DNA of 64,000 nucleotides, from NCBI GenBank assembly GCA_964643145.1, contig CAZXPG010000001.1:19534-83533 (forward strand), written 5' to 3'. A program made the position numbers and the translations under genes. Each line of letters starts with the position of its first letter. Position 1 is the stretch's first letter. Of this stretch, positions 1-7,788 are shown piece after piece. The stretch comes from CAZXPG01 sp964643145. Its GTDB lineage: Bacteria; Pseudomonadota; Alphaproteobacteria; Rickettsiales; Arcanibacteraceae. Below the pieces are notes generated by a model that was not told the origin of the DNA, did not search any database, and worked only from the letters and a program-made list of their open reading frames with translations.

Positions 1-3000
1 TAACCAATAAGCCGTGCAATAATGTGCACCTGCCGAACTGTTAGCCCCGTGTCTGTTTTTTCATCCAGATAGGATAAGGGCTTATTGACAGCGGCAATGC
101 TGGCATCAGAATACAGCCCCGCACCAATGTTGTTTCCGGCAGAAGTAGAATTAAAATAATTACTCAGCAGTTGCTGTGACAGTTGCGATATGGAATTGCT
201 GACATTGCCTACAGCAGATATCACCCCTGAAGTGTTGGAATTAATCTGCTGCAGGTTGCCGAGCTGCTGGGTAGCATTGCTATAAATCCGTTCCTGAATT
301 GGCACCTGTCGGTCAGCAACCCCTTTGACCTCGGTCAGAATACTTTGCATCCGTTCAAAATCGGCGGCATAAATAGCATTCGTGCCATTGTAGCTAAGAT
401 CATTTTCCAGAAATACCTTAACGGCATCTTCCAGCTGCTCCATGGCATCAGGATTGCCAAGCAATGCGCTACTATAGAGGCTATTTACACGGCTTTGCGC
501 TTCCGCCAGTTTCTGCTCAGGACTCAGTGAAGATAGACCGGAAAAGCGCAAGTCACGAATGGTCTTTTCATAATTGGCACTGACGGATGAGAAACGTTTT
601 GCAAGACTTTCAGCCTGTTTTGCTTGTTCTTGAAGGCTTTCAATGACCTCTTTCTGATTATCAATTTGCTGCCGCCTGATGCTATTATCATTAACAGCAA
701 TCTCCTGCTGAAAGTATCCGGCCTGATTTGCAAGCTGCTCCATTTTCAGGTAATGGAGCTGTTCCACCTGATCAAGTGATATACCGAGAGCCTTGGCATC
801 CTTGAGCTGGGCTTGGTAGCGGAGGTTTTCCTGTTGAATCTGGTAAGCGATTGGATCAATGAGTTGCAGTATTTCATCGGAAACAGAATGGGAAAATTCA
901 GCTTGCATGGCGGCAGTAGCTGCCTTCTGTGCCTGAGTGACTTTCTCAACAGATAACCCCAGCCGTTCTGCTGTTATACGCATGTCATCAAATTGCTGAT
1001 CAAGGGCTTTTAATGCTTCTTCTATCGCATTGACTGGTTCTTTGATTTTTCCAAGATCATCGAAGGTGGAGGCAAACTGAATGTCATTCAGAATATCCTC
1101 AGCTTTCCTGCCTTCAGTTTGGATATTTTGCAGGGCAATTGCCAGACTGCCTGAATTATCACCAGTTTTTGCCAGTTCCACAGCAACTGTGGCAATAGTG
1201 TTTGTGATACTCTCCTGCTTTCCTGGATCAAAATCAAAGCGTTTTACATTAGGGCCACCGTCATCAATAAGAATCTTGTTGCCATGCTTGCTGTTAAAAC
1301 CACCGCTGAGAGTCGCATCGGAAATCTTAACACCGATAGCTTTCAGTGATCCGATAACCGTACTTAAGGAGTCAATCAACCCTTGTGACTGCTTGGAATC
1401 GCCATTCTTAATGCCTATACGGGATTCACCAGTAGCGGTATTCAGAACAAATTCACTGGCCGATACAGGCTTGCCACCAAACATACCGCCAATAGCTGAT
1501 CCTATGAGACCGCCAATAATAGTTCCTACTACCGGAACAACCGAGCCGATGGTGGCACCAAATGCAGCAGCCGCACTGCCAGCAAGTGCAGTTCCCGCTA
1601 CACTTCCGCCGAGACCACCGACTGTTCCTCCAATCGTTGATCCAGTTTTATTGCCGCCGAACAGGTTCATTGACCCGATGGCAAGTCCTCCGGCAGCGCC
1701 GCCAAGAAGCCCCATCAGGGTAGAACCTCCAGCAACACCTCCAGGTAATGTCGGCCCAATCATGCCGCCTACGGGCGCGCCACCGGAGCTTAATCCAAGG
1801 TAGCTAGCACCGAAGCTGTTTACCTGCGATCCGATACCAGCAAAACTGCCGCCCTTACCGAGCATACCCAGAAGATTGCTGTAATTACCAACGCCTCCGC
1901 CAGCAGCAGACGATGTGCCTGTGCCACCAAAATTGCCGATGGCACTGGCTATAACAGGTTGGATAATCGGCCTGAAAATCATAGCAGCAGCAATTTCACC
2001 AACCATCTTGAGCATGATGTTCTTCATCTGCTCTGCCAGATCTTTTGTGCTGTCTACTCCATTGATCAGCATATTGGAGAAAGCATCACCAAAGGCTTCC
2101 TGTATATTCTCACCAGCCTGTATGAAGGGACGTTCAAAATCCTCCTGCGCCTTCTTGAGCTGTTCTTCTCGTTGTCGTGCTGCTTTTTCCTCAGCATCTG
2201 CCAGTTTTTTGGCTGCTTCTGTGGCATCATACTTGGCAGCGGCAGCTTTTCTGATGGCCTCTATATCTCTTTCGGTGAGGGAAATATGTTCACGCTTGGC
2301 GATATTCTCAGCTTTCAGTAAAGCTTCTTGAATTTCACGCTCACGATTATTCAGACTGACTAGACCTGTTTCGGTGTTCAGTTCTTTGATATAATCCTGG
2401 ATCGCCTGATGATTCTTCTTTCTTTCCTGCTCTACCTTTTTACTACTGTTTGCCAGATCTACATTGGCAGCTACAGATTTGCGTATCTGAGCTTCTTCCT
2501 CTTTGCTGATAACAATGCCTTCTTTCCTTGCATCATCAATGACCTTGCGGGTTTTCTCAGCAATTTCACGGTCGCGGCTGCTGAGCTTCAGCAGTTCGCC
2601 TTCCTTGCTCAGATTGTCTATAATGCCATGGATAGAGCTGGCATGCTCGGTATTGGCAACAGTTCCCTGTCTGGTGACATTATTATTTCGTTCTAATTGT
2701 TCTTCGATCTGCTCTTCTTTTTTAAGCAGATCTTCTCGTATCTGTTTATGTAGATCAATGCTACCCGGACCAGCACCAATGAAGCCCAATATTGGCTTTT
2801 GCTTGCCAGATTCGATATCAGCAATCAGTTTGTCTGCTTCAGCAAGCTGCTTTTTTATGTTGGCAAGCTGCCTTTCTAAACCACTATTATTTACTTTTGC
2901 CAAATTACCGGAAAATACGTTAATCCAATCAGCGGCATTCTGAATTTTATTGCCAACATAATCGAAACCATCGCCGATATTGCGGATGATAGATTCCAGC

Positions 3001-3851
3001 GCACCACCAGAAGCAATCAGCCCACCTACCGCTTTAGAAAAATCACCTATCTTATCTCCGGCGAGATCAATAGCACCACCGAGTCCCTGTGTTCCAAGTT
3101 TGACAGCAACATTATCGGATTGTCCTGCCAATGATTTTAAGATAACTTGCTGTGCACCAAGCAAATCACCGGACTCTACCAGAGACTGGATTAGCTTCTT
3201 TTGCTCTTCTGTAAAGGAAACACCGGCACGCTTCAGGGCGGTGATTCCTTCAGTTGGATTTTCCAGTGCCTTTCCAAGCTGAAGTGCCGCACCGCTTAAG
3301 TCGCTTTTTAATGTTGCAGCGAGATCAGCAGCTCGTCTCTGTGCCTCAAAAAACGTATCTCCAGTAATGGTTTTGAAGGTAAGCATTACCGATGATGCAT
3401 CTGCAATCTGTTCAGCAGAAAACTTGGTACTCCGCTCAAATTCTTCAGCGAATTCTTTGATTTGGCTGCGCGATACACCTGCGGCATTTCCAGTGGCTTT
3501 CAGGACTGCCTCAAGCCGTACACCCGATTCCTCTGCCTCCAGGAATGCTCTGATCCCCAGTGTTGCAGCTGCAGCAACCGCACCAATGGCCGCTGCCGCT
3601 GCTAAACCTGCCGGACCAAGTGCTACCAGTACATTTCCTAGAGCACCAGCCCGACCGGACAGGCTGGTCAACCCGTTATTCAGTTCTTCACTGACAGCAT
3701 TAACCGCTTTCAGCCCGCTTGATACTGGCTGCGTGGCTTTCTCAATTCGTACAAGGGCGGTGTGACCTTCCTTTCCCAGAGATTCAAGGGCACGCTTGAC
3801 GGTTTCCGCATCCTTAAGCGAGAGCCGTATGGAAAGGTTATAGTCGGTCAT
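1..3851 (-). CDS. Phage tail tape measure protein (3' end cut by window edge)
   Basis: The minus-strand frame from the ATG at 3851 is open through to the window edge, giving about 1283 residues. The last two visible bases could begin either a stop or a Tyr codon. The protein has a short N-terminal domain, an Ala-rich hydrophobic stretch near residues 80-110, long charged helical or coiled-coil tracts rich in Glu, Lys and Gln, and a Gly/Ala-rich hydrophobic middle near residues 640-800. This matches siphoviral tape measure proteins, which set tail length and pass into the host envelope during injection. Size, composition and position after the tail chaperone genes support the call. The start overlaps the stop of the gene before it (ATGA), so the two are translationally coupled. 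Confidence 0.88.
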   Translation of the reverse strand, partial: MTDYNLSIRLSLKDAETVKRALESLGKEGHTALVRIEKATQPVSSGLKAVNAVSEELNNGLTSLSGRAGALGNVLVALGPAGLAAAAAIGAVAAAATLGIRAFLEAEESGVRLEAVLKATGNAAGVSRSQIKEFAEEFERSTKFSAEQIADASSVMLTFKTITGDTFFEAQRRAADLAATLKSDLSGAALQLGKALENPTEGITALKRAGVSFTEEQKKLIQSLVESGDLLGAQQVILKSLAGQSDNVAVKLGTQGLGGAIDLAGDKIGDFSKAVGGLIASGGALESIIRNIGDGFDYVGNKIQNAADWINVFSGNLAKVNNSGLERQLANIKKQLAEADKLIADIESGKQKPILGFIGAGPGSIDLHKQIREDLLKKEEQIEEQLERNNNVTRQGTVANTEHASSIHGIIDNLSKEGELLKLSSRDREIAEKTRKVIDDARKEGIVISKEEEAQIRKSVAANVDLANSSKKVEQERKKNHQAIQDYIKELNTETGLVSLNNREREIQEALLKAENIAKREHISLTERDIEAIRKAAAAKYDATEAAKKLADAEEKAARQREEQLKKAQEDFERPFIQAGENIQEAFGDAFSNMLINGVDSTKDLAEQMKNIMLKMVGEIAAAMIFRPIIQPVIASAIGNFGGTGTSSAAGGGVGNYSNLLGMLGKGGSFAGIGSQVNSFGASYLGLSSGGAPVGGMIGPTLPGGVAGGSTLMGLLGGAAGGLAIGSMNLFGGNKTGSTIGGTVGGLGGSVAGTALAGSAAAAFGATIGSVVPVVGTIIGGLIGSAIGGMFGGKPVSASEFVLNTATGESRIGIKNGDSKQSQGLIDSLSTVIGSLKAIGVKISDATLSGGFNSKHGNKILIDDGGPNVKRFDFDPGKQESITNTIATVAVELAKTGDNSGSLAIALQNIQTEGRKAEDILNDIQFASTFDDLGKIKEPVNAIEEALKALDQQFDDMRITAERLGLSVEKVTQAQKAATAAMQAEFSHSVSDEILQLIDPIAYQIQQENLRYQAQLKDAKALGISLDQVEQLHYLKMEQLANQAGYFQQEIAVNDNSIRRQQIDNQKEVIESLQEQAKQAESLAKRFSSVSANYEKTIRDLRFSGLSSLSPEQKLAEAQSRVNSLYSSALLGNPDAMEQLEDAVKVFLENDLSYNGTNAIYAADFERMQSILTEVKGVADRQVPIQERIYSNATQQLGNLQQINSNTSGVISAVGNVSNSISQLSQQLLSNYFNSTSAGNNIGAGLYSDASIAAVNKPLSYLDEKTDTGLTVRQVHIIARLIG

Positions 3852-4489
3852 GCCTGATCTTCTGAGAGACGATTGATTTCATTAGCAAGATGCTGAGCTA
3901 ATTTCTCCCGCCATTTGCCCTGTACACCGGCTAAGTTAAGCCGTTTTCTGACACGTACACGGGGGACAAGGATAAACATAGGGACAGTAGCAAAACCTCT
4001 TCCTGTTTTGAGGGCAGATGCACTTGCTTTGGTGAAGCCGGCCCGCTTTCCGGTACGGGCACGCATATTGTCCGCTACCAGCAGAGAAAGTTTGCTGCTT
4101 ACATAAACGAAGCGCAATTTGCCAAGAGCGGTTTCAGGGAAATTGGATGGGCTGATACGACCACCACCAACACCTTTTCTTGGTGCATTTTCTGTGGGAA
4201 TAGCCAGCCAGAACCCGTCAGGACTGACAAACGTTCCGCCTTTCTCAAATGCCAGGATAGCACGGGGAGAATCTGTGTAGACCAGCGCAGCCAGATCATC
4301 AATATACAGCTTCCGTTTCCATGATTTGCCAAGCCTTCCAAGGCCAGCTGCTTCTGTTTGTTCTCTCAGTTCATCACGCAGTGAGAGTGAGACATCTGTG
4401 ACAGTTTTCCTGGTGGCATCAGTAATAGCATGTTGCTGTTTTCTGATAAATTCCTGAAGGTTTCCCTGTAATGCTGCCTCAAGACGCAT
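3848..4489 (-). CDS. Phage tail-associated protein, DUF6441-like
   Basis: This 213-residue basic protein lies between the tail chaperone and tape measure genes. Its N-terminus is helical and Gln/Arg-rich. A middle part carries Gly, Pro and aromatic residues (GFWLAIP) and the C-terminus is Arg/Lys-rich. It resembles the DUF6441 phage proteins I recall from alphaproteobacterial siphophages, but that assignment is from memory and no catalytic motif is visible. It overlaps the tape measure start by 4 bases, and its own ATG lies inside the end of the frameshifted chaperone extension. A role in tail assembly or tail-tip structure is inferred from position only. Confidence 0.6.
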   Translation of the reverse strand: MRLEAALQGNLQEFIRKQQHAITDATRKTVTDVSLSLRDELREQTEAAGLGRLGKSWKRKLYIDDLAALVYTDSPRAILAFEKGGTFVSPDGFWLAIPTENAPRKGVGGGRISPSNFPETALGKLRFVYVSSKLSLLVADNMRARTGKRAGFTKASASALKTGRGFATVPMFILVPRVRVRKRLNLAGVQGKWREKLAQHLANEINRLSEDQA

Positions 4490-5326
4490 CGCTGTCTCCT
4501 TTGAATTCCTGTTCAGCCTTATTCATCAGGGCAAAAGCATCCATCATGAGGGCAGGTTGCTCCATCATGCCGCCTTCATCTGGCATATGACCGCTGGCAA
4601 AACCGCTGCCCTGGAACATCCGCCAGAGATTCACCATTTCATAATCGTTGTCAGTGAGTAAAAATCGGGGATTAGTATCGTAAACAGTGCCGGAGATTTC
4701 CCATGAAGAGCCGTCCGGTGCTATTTGCCCGCCGCTGAAATCGCCGCTTCTGAGGGCGATAGCAACGGCGAGGCGGAGTTTTTTTCCTGTTCCTTAGATG
4801 GAGAAAGAACCGAGACGGCTTTCCATCCTATGGCAATCAGGTCATTTTCAGGTATGGATTCCAGGCAGGATTCTGTTACAAGGCCGTTTCTTGCTTCATA
4901 TTTCACACCATTTTCTATGCCTTGCAGAAAACACTGCGCAGCAATGATAGGCATCAGGCTGAGATAATATTCACGATCTGCTACTGCCTTTGCATAAGGC
5001 GGATAGATGGGCTGTATCTGCGTCTCAATATCCTGTATTTTTTTGACCAGCTCTTCCGGTTTTTCCTCTGCTGACTCGAATTCATCAATAATGGCAAGAA
5101 TCTCCGGCTGCTGGTGATCTTCAACCGCAATGGTCACACCATCCCGTAATACGGCAAGCAGAGCTTCATCTGTCAAATAGGATAATCCTTCCTCCTTGAG
5201 TTTGCGGCGGTAGTTGGCACGTCCGGCAAGGGTAGGAATGCCAATGAGATAGACAGGTGCTTTGCTTTTATTCTCATAACTGGATGGGGTGAAGCTGATA
5301 ATATCCTTTTTAGTGAGTGGCAGCAT
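4479..5326 (-). CDS. Tail assembly chaperone fusion (gpGT-like), made by -1 frameshift
   Basis: This is the long product predicted if ribosomes slip back one base at 4784-4778. The first 183 codons are those of the short chaperone; the -1 frame then stays open from 4778 to a TGA at 4481-4479 and adds about 99 residues, for a total near 282. The extension has no start codon of its own near its head, and an upstream TAA closes its frame just before the slip site, so frameshifting is the simplest way to express it. The extension contains Trp, Met and acidic residues (for instance EMVNLWRMFQGSGF). In lambda the equivalent T domain binds the tape measure protein while G domains coat it. That role is inferred here. 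Confidence 0.8.
4721..5326 (-). CDS. Tail assembly chaperone, short form (gpG-like)
   Basis: This 201-residue acidic protein is the zero-frame product at the tail chaperone position, directly after the tail tube gene and before the tape measure protein. It is rich in Glu and Ile/Leu helices, with no enzyme motif. The last roughly 19 codons lie beyond the slippery heptamer and are translated only in the unshifted form. Chaperones of this class coat the tape measure protein during tail assembly and are absent from the mature virion. The start follows AGGAG (in AAAGGAGTCTTCC) at good distance. The function is inferred from synteny and the frameshift. Confidence 0.75.
   Translation of the reverse strand: MLPLTKKDIISFTPSSYENKSKAPVYLIGIPTLAGRANYRRKLKEEGLSYLTDEALLAVLRDGVTIAVEDHQQPEILAIIDEFESAEEKPEELVKKIQDIETQIQPIYPPYAKAVADREYYLSLMPIIAAQCFLQGIENGVKYEARNGLVTESCLESIPENDLIAIGWKAVSVLSPSKEQEKNSASPLLSPSEAAISAAGK
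4778..4784 (-). promoter_or_regulatory. Programmed -1 ribosomal frameshift site A AAA AAC
   Basis: On the sense (minus) strand the zero frame reads GAA AAA AAC, which places a textbook X XXY YYZ heptamer, A AAA AAC, in the correct register. The -1 frame beyond it is open for about 99 codons and meets the start of the next gene. Slip sites of this kind between the G and T tail chaperone cistrons are a conserved feature of long-tailed phages. I did not find an obvious downstream pseudoknot by eye. Confidence 0.85.
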
Positions 5327-5337
5327 GGAAGACTCCT

Positions 5338-6489
5338 TTAATATAAACAGATGAACACACCGGCATCCTGGCCAGTTGCCTGGAATGGCACATTGACGGT
5401 AGCGATACCGCCACGATCCTGATCGTCCTCATCCATGTACAAGGCTTGCGGGAAAGTGAGACCAATCTTGTTTCCTGTAACCAGCCCATAGCGGCCATGG
5501 ATAATGCGTTTGTTACCTGCCCTGAGGTCAGCCATGATATTACGGGTGGCGATCAGTGTTTCCTTGGGGTCGATGCTTCCGGTAAGGTCGCGGTCAACAA
5601 TCTCAGCTGGATCAAATCCTTCCTGGGCATTGGGGTTATCAGGCTGGGTCAGCACATTGCCCATATCAAGATTGAGACTGTTAATGGCTGCCACCAAGCG
5701 GTTAATCAGGAGCGTGCCACCTCTGAATACTGGAGGACGGGTAACATCATAAACGGCAGAGGGCACTGCACTATCTGTTTTGGAACTGAACATGCCTTTG
5801 AAATCAAAAGTCAGCTTGCCAACACCACCTGTAGTAAGGCTGAGTTTTACATTGCCTCGTGCACCAACCATCTTGTAGAGCAACCCATCCCTGTAGATAT
5901 AGAATGTCAGGCTTGGGATGGTGCTGGATGCTGGCTTATAGAGAACATTTGATGGAATCTGGTAATTACTGGTGGCAACAATGGAACCGCCCATGGTATC
6001 GGTGAGTGTTGCGGTTTTGCCGGAAGTGTAATCAGTGATAAAGCTATCACCAGCTACTGCATTGCTGAAGGTAACAGGCATTCCTCTGTAGGTCTGCGCT
6101 GTTGACGATGCAGAAGTGCCAAGCACCGCGCTGGTAGTTGATCCACCTGCAGCACATGCTTCTGAGCTAACGGGCACAGCGCTTGCTGTAATAATTTCTG
6201 CCCAGCCGCACGCCTTAAGCAGTTTCCCGTATTCCGGGGGAGTGCCAGCTGCACCGCTGCCTTTCAGGTATACATCAAAGCTGATGCCAAACGGCATACC
6301 GCCTACTATATCACCGAACCCGTCCAACGAGCCTGTGACTTCATTTGTTTTTATAGTATTGGGCTTTTTGCTCAGCTTGACGTTCTCGACAAGCACGGCA
6401 TCGGTACTGGCTGAAGGAGATGCATCAACACCTTCCGAACTTTCAATTTTCGCCAGTACCACCGTATTCTTTATGCGTATAGATGCCAT
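5338..6489 (-). CDS. Phage major tail tube protein
   Basis: This 383-residue protein sits at the usual place of the tail tube subunit, just before the tail chaperone pair. It opens with a beta-rich segment (MASIRIKNTVVLAKIESSEG), followed by Gly/Thr/Ser-rich strands and a conserved-looking TGSLDGFGDIVGGMPFGISF region near residues 50-70. Low charge and high beta content fit tail tube proteins, which polymerise as hexameric rings around the tape measure. AAGGAG precedes the ATG. The large size suggests an added Ig-like or decorating domain, which I cannot identify. Confidence 0.75.
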   Translation of the reverse strand: MASIRIKNTVVLAKIESSEGVDASPSASTDAVLVENVKLSKKPNTIKTNEVTGSLDGFGDIVGGMPFGISFDVYLKGSGAAGTPPEYGKLLKACGWAEIITASAVPVSSEACAAGGSTTSAVLGTSASSTAQTYRGMPVTFSNAVAGDSFITDYTSGKTATLTDTMGGSIVATSNYQIPSNVLYKPASSTIPSLTFYIYRDGLLYKMVGARGNVKLSLTTGGVGKLTFDFKGMFSSKTDSAVPSAVYDVTRPPVFRGGTLLINRLVAAINSLNLDMGNVLTQPDNPNAQEGFDPAEIVDRDLTGSIDPKETLIATRNIMADLRAGNKRIIHGRYGLVTGNKIGLTFPQALYMDEDDQDRGGIATVNVPFQATGQDAGVFICLY

Positions 6490-6495
6490 AATCTG

Positions 6496-6636
6496 TTACT
6501 CCTTGGTGGTTTCATTGGTAACTGGCTGCTTTTTTCCTGATGATTCTTTTGGTGTTTCAGGAATAGGCGTGTACGTGGTAGCGGCAGGCGGAGGGGCATC
6601 CACCCGCACACGGTGCGTTGGTATATCGTCTGGCAT
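6496..6636 (-). CDS. Small Pro-rich phage protein, unknown
   Basis: A 46-codon gene with an AAAGGA site 9 bases before its ATG fills the gap between two tail genes and ends within the ribosome binding site of the tail tube gene. The peptide is hydrophilic and rich in Pro, Thr and Lys, with a run such as APPPAATTYTPIPETP, so it is probably disordered. It may be a small tail accessory protein. I recognise no family. Confidence 0.55.
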   Translation of the reverse strand: MPDDIPTHRVRVDAPPPAATTYTPIPETPKESSGKKQPVTNETTKE

Positions 6637-6648
6637 GATGGTTTTCCT

Positions 6649-7086
6649 TTAAGGAGCTAAACTGTAGGGGTCGTTTTCGAGGGTGGTATATTTCACCTGG
6701 AAGGTGACATTGAATGCGCCGTGCGGAGCGTTTCCAGGCATGTCATCAATCAGCATGTCCATGCCGGTTTCTGCTATGTCTTCTGCAATGCCGCCCAGCG
6801 TATAGTCGGCTATGATGGCTTTCACTATACGGGCGTACAAATCATTCAGGTCAGTGCCGATAGAAGCTGTGGAGGATGATTTGACAAAGCCTTCAATGCT
6901 GACAGTCATGGTGTAATCGGTCATGCCGCTATTGATGCTGGCTGTTTCCTGATTTCCGTCCCTGACAATCAGTGAAGGAAATGCCTGTACTGCTGCATCA
7001 CGGTTCCGCTCTATCGTTACACCAGTCAGGTTGCCAAGCTTGGTGACAATGGCCTGAAGAATCTGTTCACGAATGCAGATAGTCAT
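6649..7086 (-). CDS. Minor tail / tail terminator protein (gpU-like)
   Basis: This 145-residue protein lies between the head-tail connector and the tail tube gene, where tail terminators map. It starts with an amphipathic helix (REQILQAIVTKL) followed by alternating beta strands, and has the length usual for gpU-type terminators, which cap the growing tail tube and bind the head. Its ATG overlaps the end of the preceding gene by 4 bases. The assignment rests on position, size and fold-like pattern; no unique motif is seen. Confidence 0.6.
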   Translation of the reverse strand: MTICIREQILQAIVTKLGNLTGVTIERNRDAAVQAFPSLIVRDGNQETASINSGMTDYTMTVSIEGFVKSSSTASIGTDLNDLYARIVKAIIADYTLGGIAEDIAETGMDMLIDDMPGNAPHGAFNVTFQVKYTTLENDPYSLAP

Positions 7087-7388
7087 TGCTTGTCCACATT
7101 AAGCCTCCATACCAGATGCGCCTCATCCAGTTCAGCGGAGCGTATAGTGAAATTACTGCCATCTATCGTCAGCACATCACCGTCTTTTGGAGATGCAACG
7201 TCTGATACACGAACATCAAAAAGATAGGGTGTAACACTGGCATGGGTAGCATAGGCAGACCATTCCTGTTGTCTGGGGCTAGTTTTTACCACTCGTACAC
7301 TCATAGGACTTCCAGTAAGTGGGGTATAGGTACCAGCTACTGAAAGCAGAGGGTTGGCAAACAGGATATTGATCATGGAAGAAAACAT
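7083..7388 (-). CDS. Head-tail joining / head closure protein
   Basis: This 101-residue protein follows the DUF2190 gene and precedes the tail terminator, the location of head-closure proteins. It is beta-rich, with a segment DGDVLTIDGSNFTIRSAELD near residues 70-90 that recalls the small barrel of gpFII or Gifsy-2-type head-tail joiners. The start codon abuts the stop of the upstream gene at 7388, and its own end overlaps the next start. It probably closes the portal after packaging. The family call is tentative. Confidence 0.6.
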   Translation of the reverse strand: MFSSMINILFANPLLSVAGTYTPLTGSPMSVRVVKTSPRQQEWSAYATHASVTPYLFDVRVSDVASPKDGDVLTIDGSNFTIRSAELDEAHLVWRLNVDKQ

Positions 7389-7723
7389 CAGGCTATAAAC
7401 GCTCCATTCAATCGTACTATGCCTGTAGCACTTGGGTTAGCTGCCACTGCGACAGCAGTACCAATTAGCTTATTAGTACTGGCAGTGGTAGTGCAGACCT
7501 TATTGGTATCATCCCAATAAATCACTGCGCCCACCGTCCATGCCTGTGCGGAAGTTTTCTTGAGCGAAAACACTCCCTCCAATGCAACTTCTACCTCTGC
7601 TGTATTGGCAGCATCATTGCTTGCGACACCGAATATGCTTCCGACCAGCAACCCATCGCCGGATGTGACAGCGTAAGGTGCGGCAAGGGTAATAGTTTTT
7701 CCGTTCTGTATAAAATTTCTCAT
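7388..7723 (-). CDS. DUF2190 family capsid-associated protein
   Basis: The 111-residue protein beginning MRNFIQNGKTITLAAP, with GDGLLVGSIFGVA and later GTAVAVAANPSATGIVRLNG, has the pattern of DUF2190 phage proteins: an N-terminal beta segment, a central AV.YWDD.NK motif and a C-terminal VRLNG. Members sit next to the major capsid gene and several are thought to be decoration or head fibre proteins. I chose the ATG at 7723 because GAGGAAG lies directly upstream; a start at 7768 would read through the terminator hairpin. Confidence 0.75.
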   Translation of the reverse strand: MRNFIQNGKTITLAAPYAVTSGDGLLVGSIFGVASNDAANTAEVEVALEGVFSLKKTSAQAWTVGAVIYWDDTNKVCTTTASTNKLIGTAVAVAANPSATGIVRLNGAFIA

Positions 7724-7736
7724 AACTTCCTCGCAT

Positions 7737-7759
7737 AAAAAAAGCGGCCTGAAGCCGCC
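7737..7759 (-). terminator. Intrinsic terminator between capsid and DUF2190 genes
   Basis: On the minus strand GCGGC, a five-base loop and GCCGC form a hairpin followed directly by seven U. It falls between the capsid fusion gene and the DUF2190 gene inside the late operon. It would lower expression of tail genes relative to capsid unless antitermination occurs. Confidence 0.75.
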
Positions 7760-7788
7760 AAATAACACATTTTGATTTCATTACTTTG

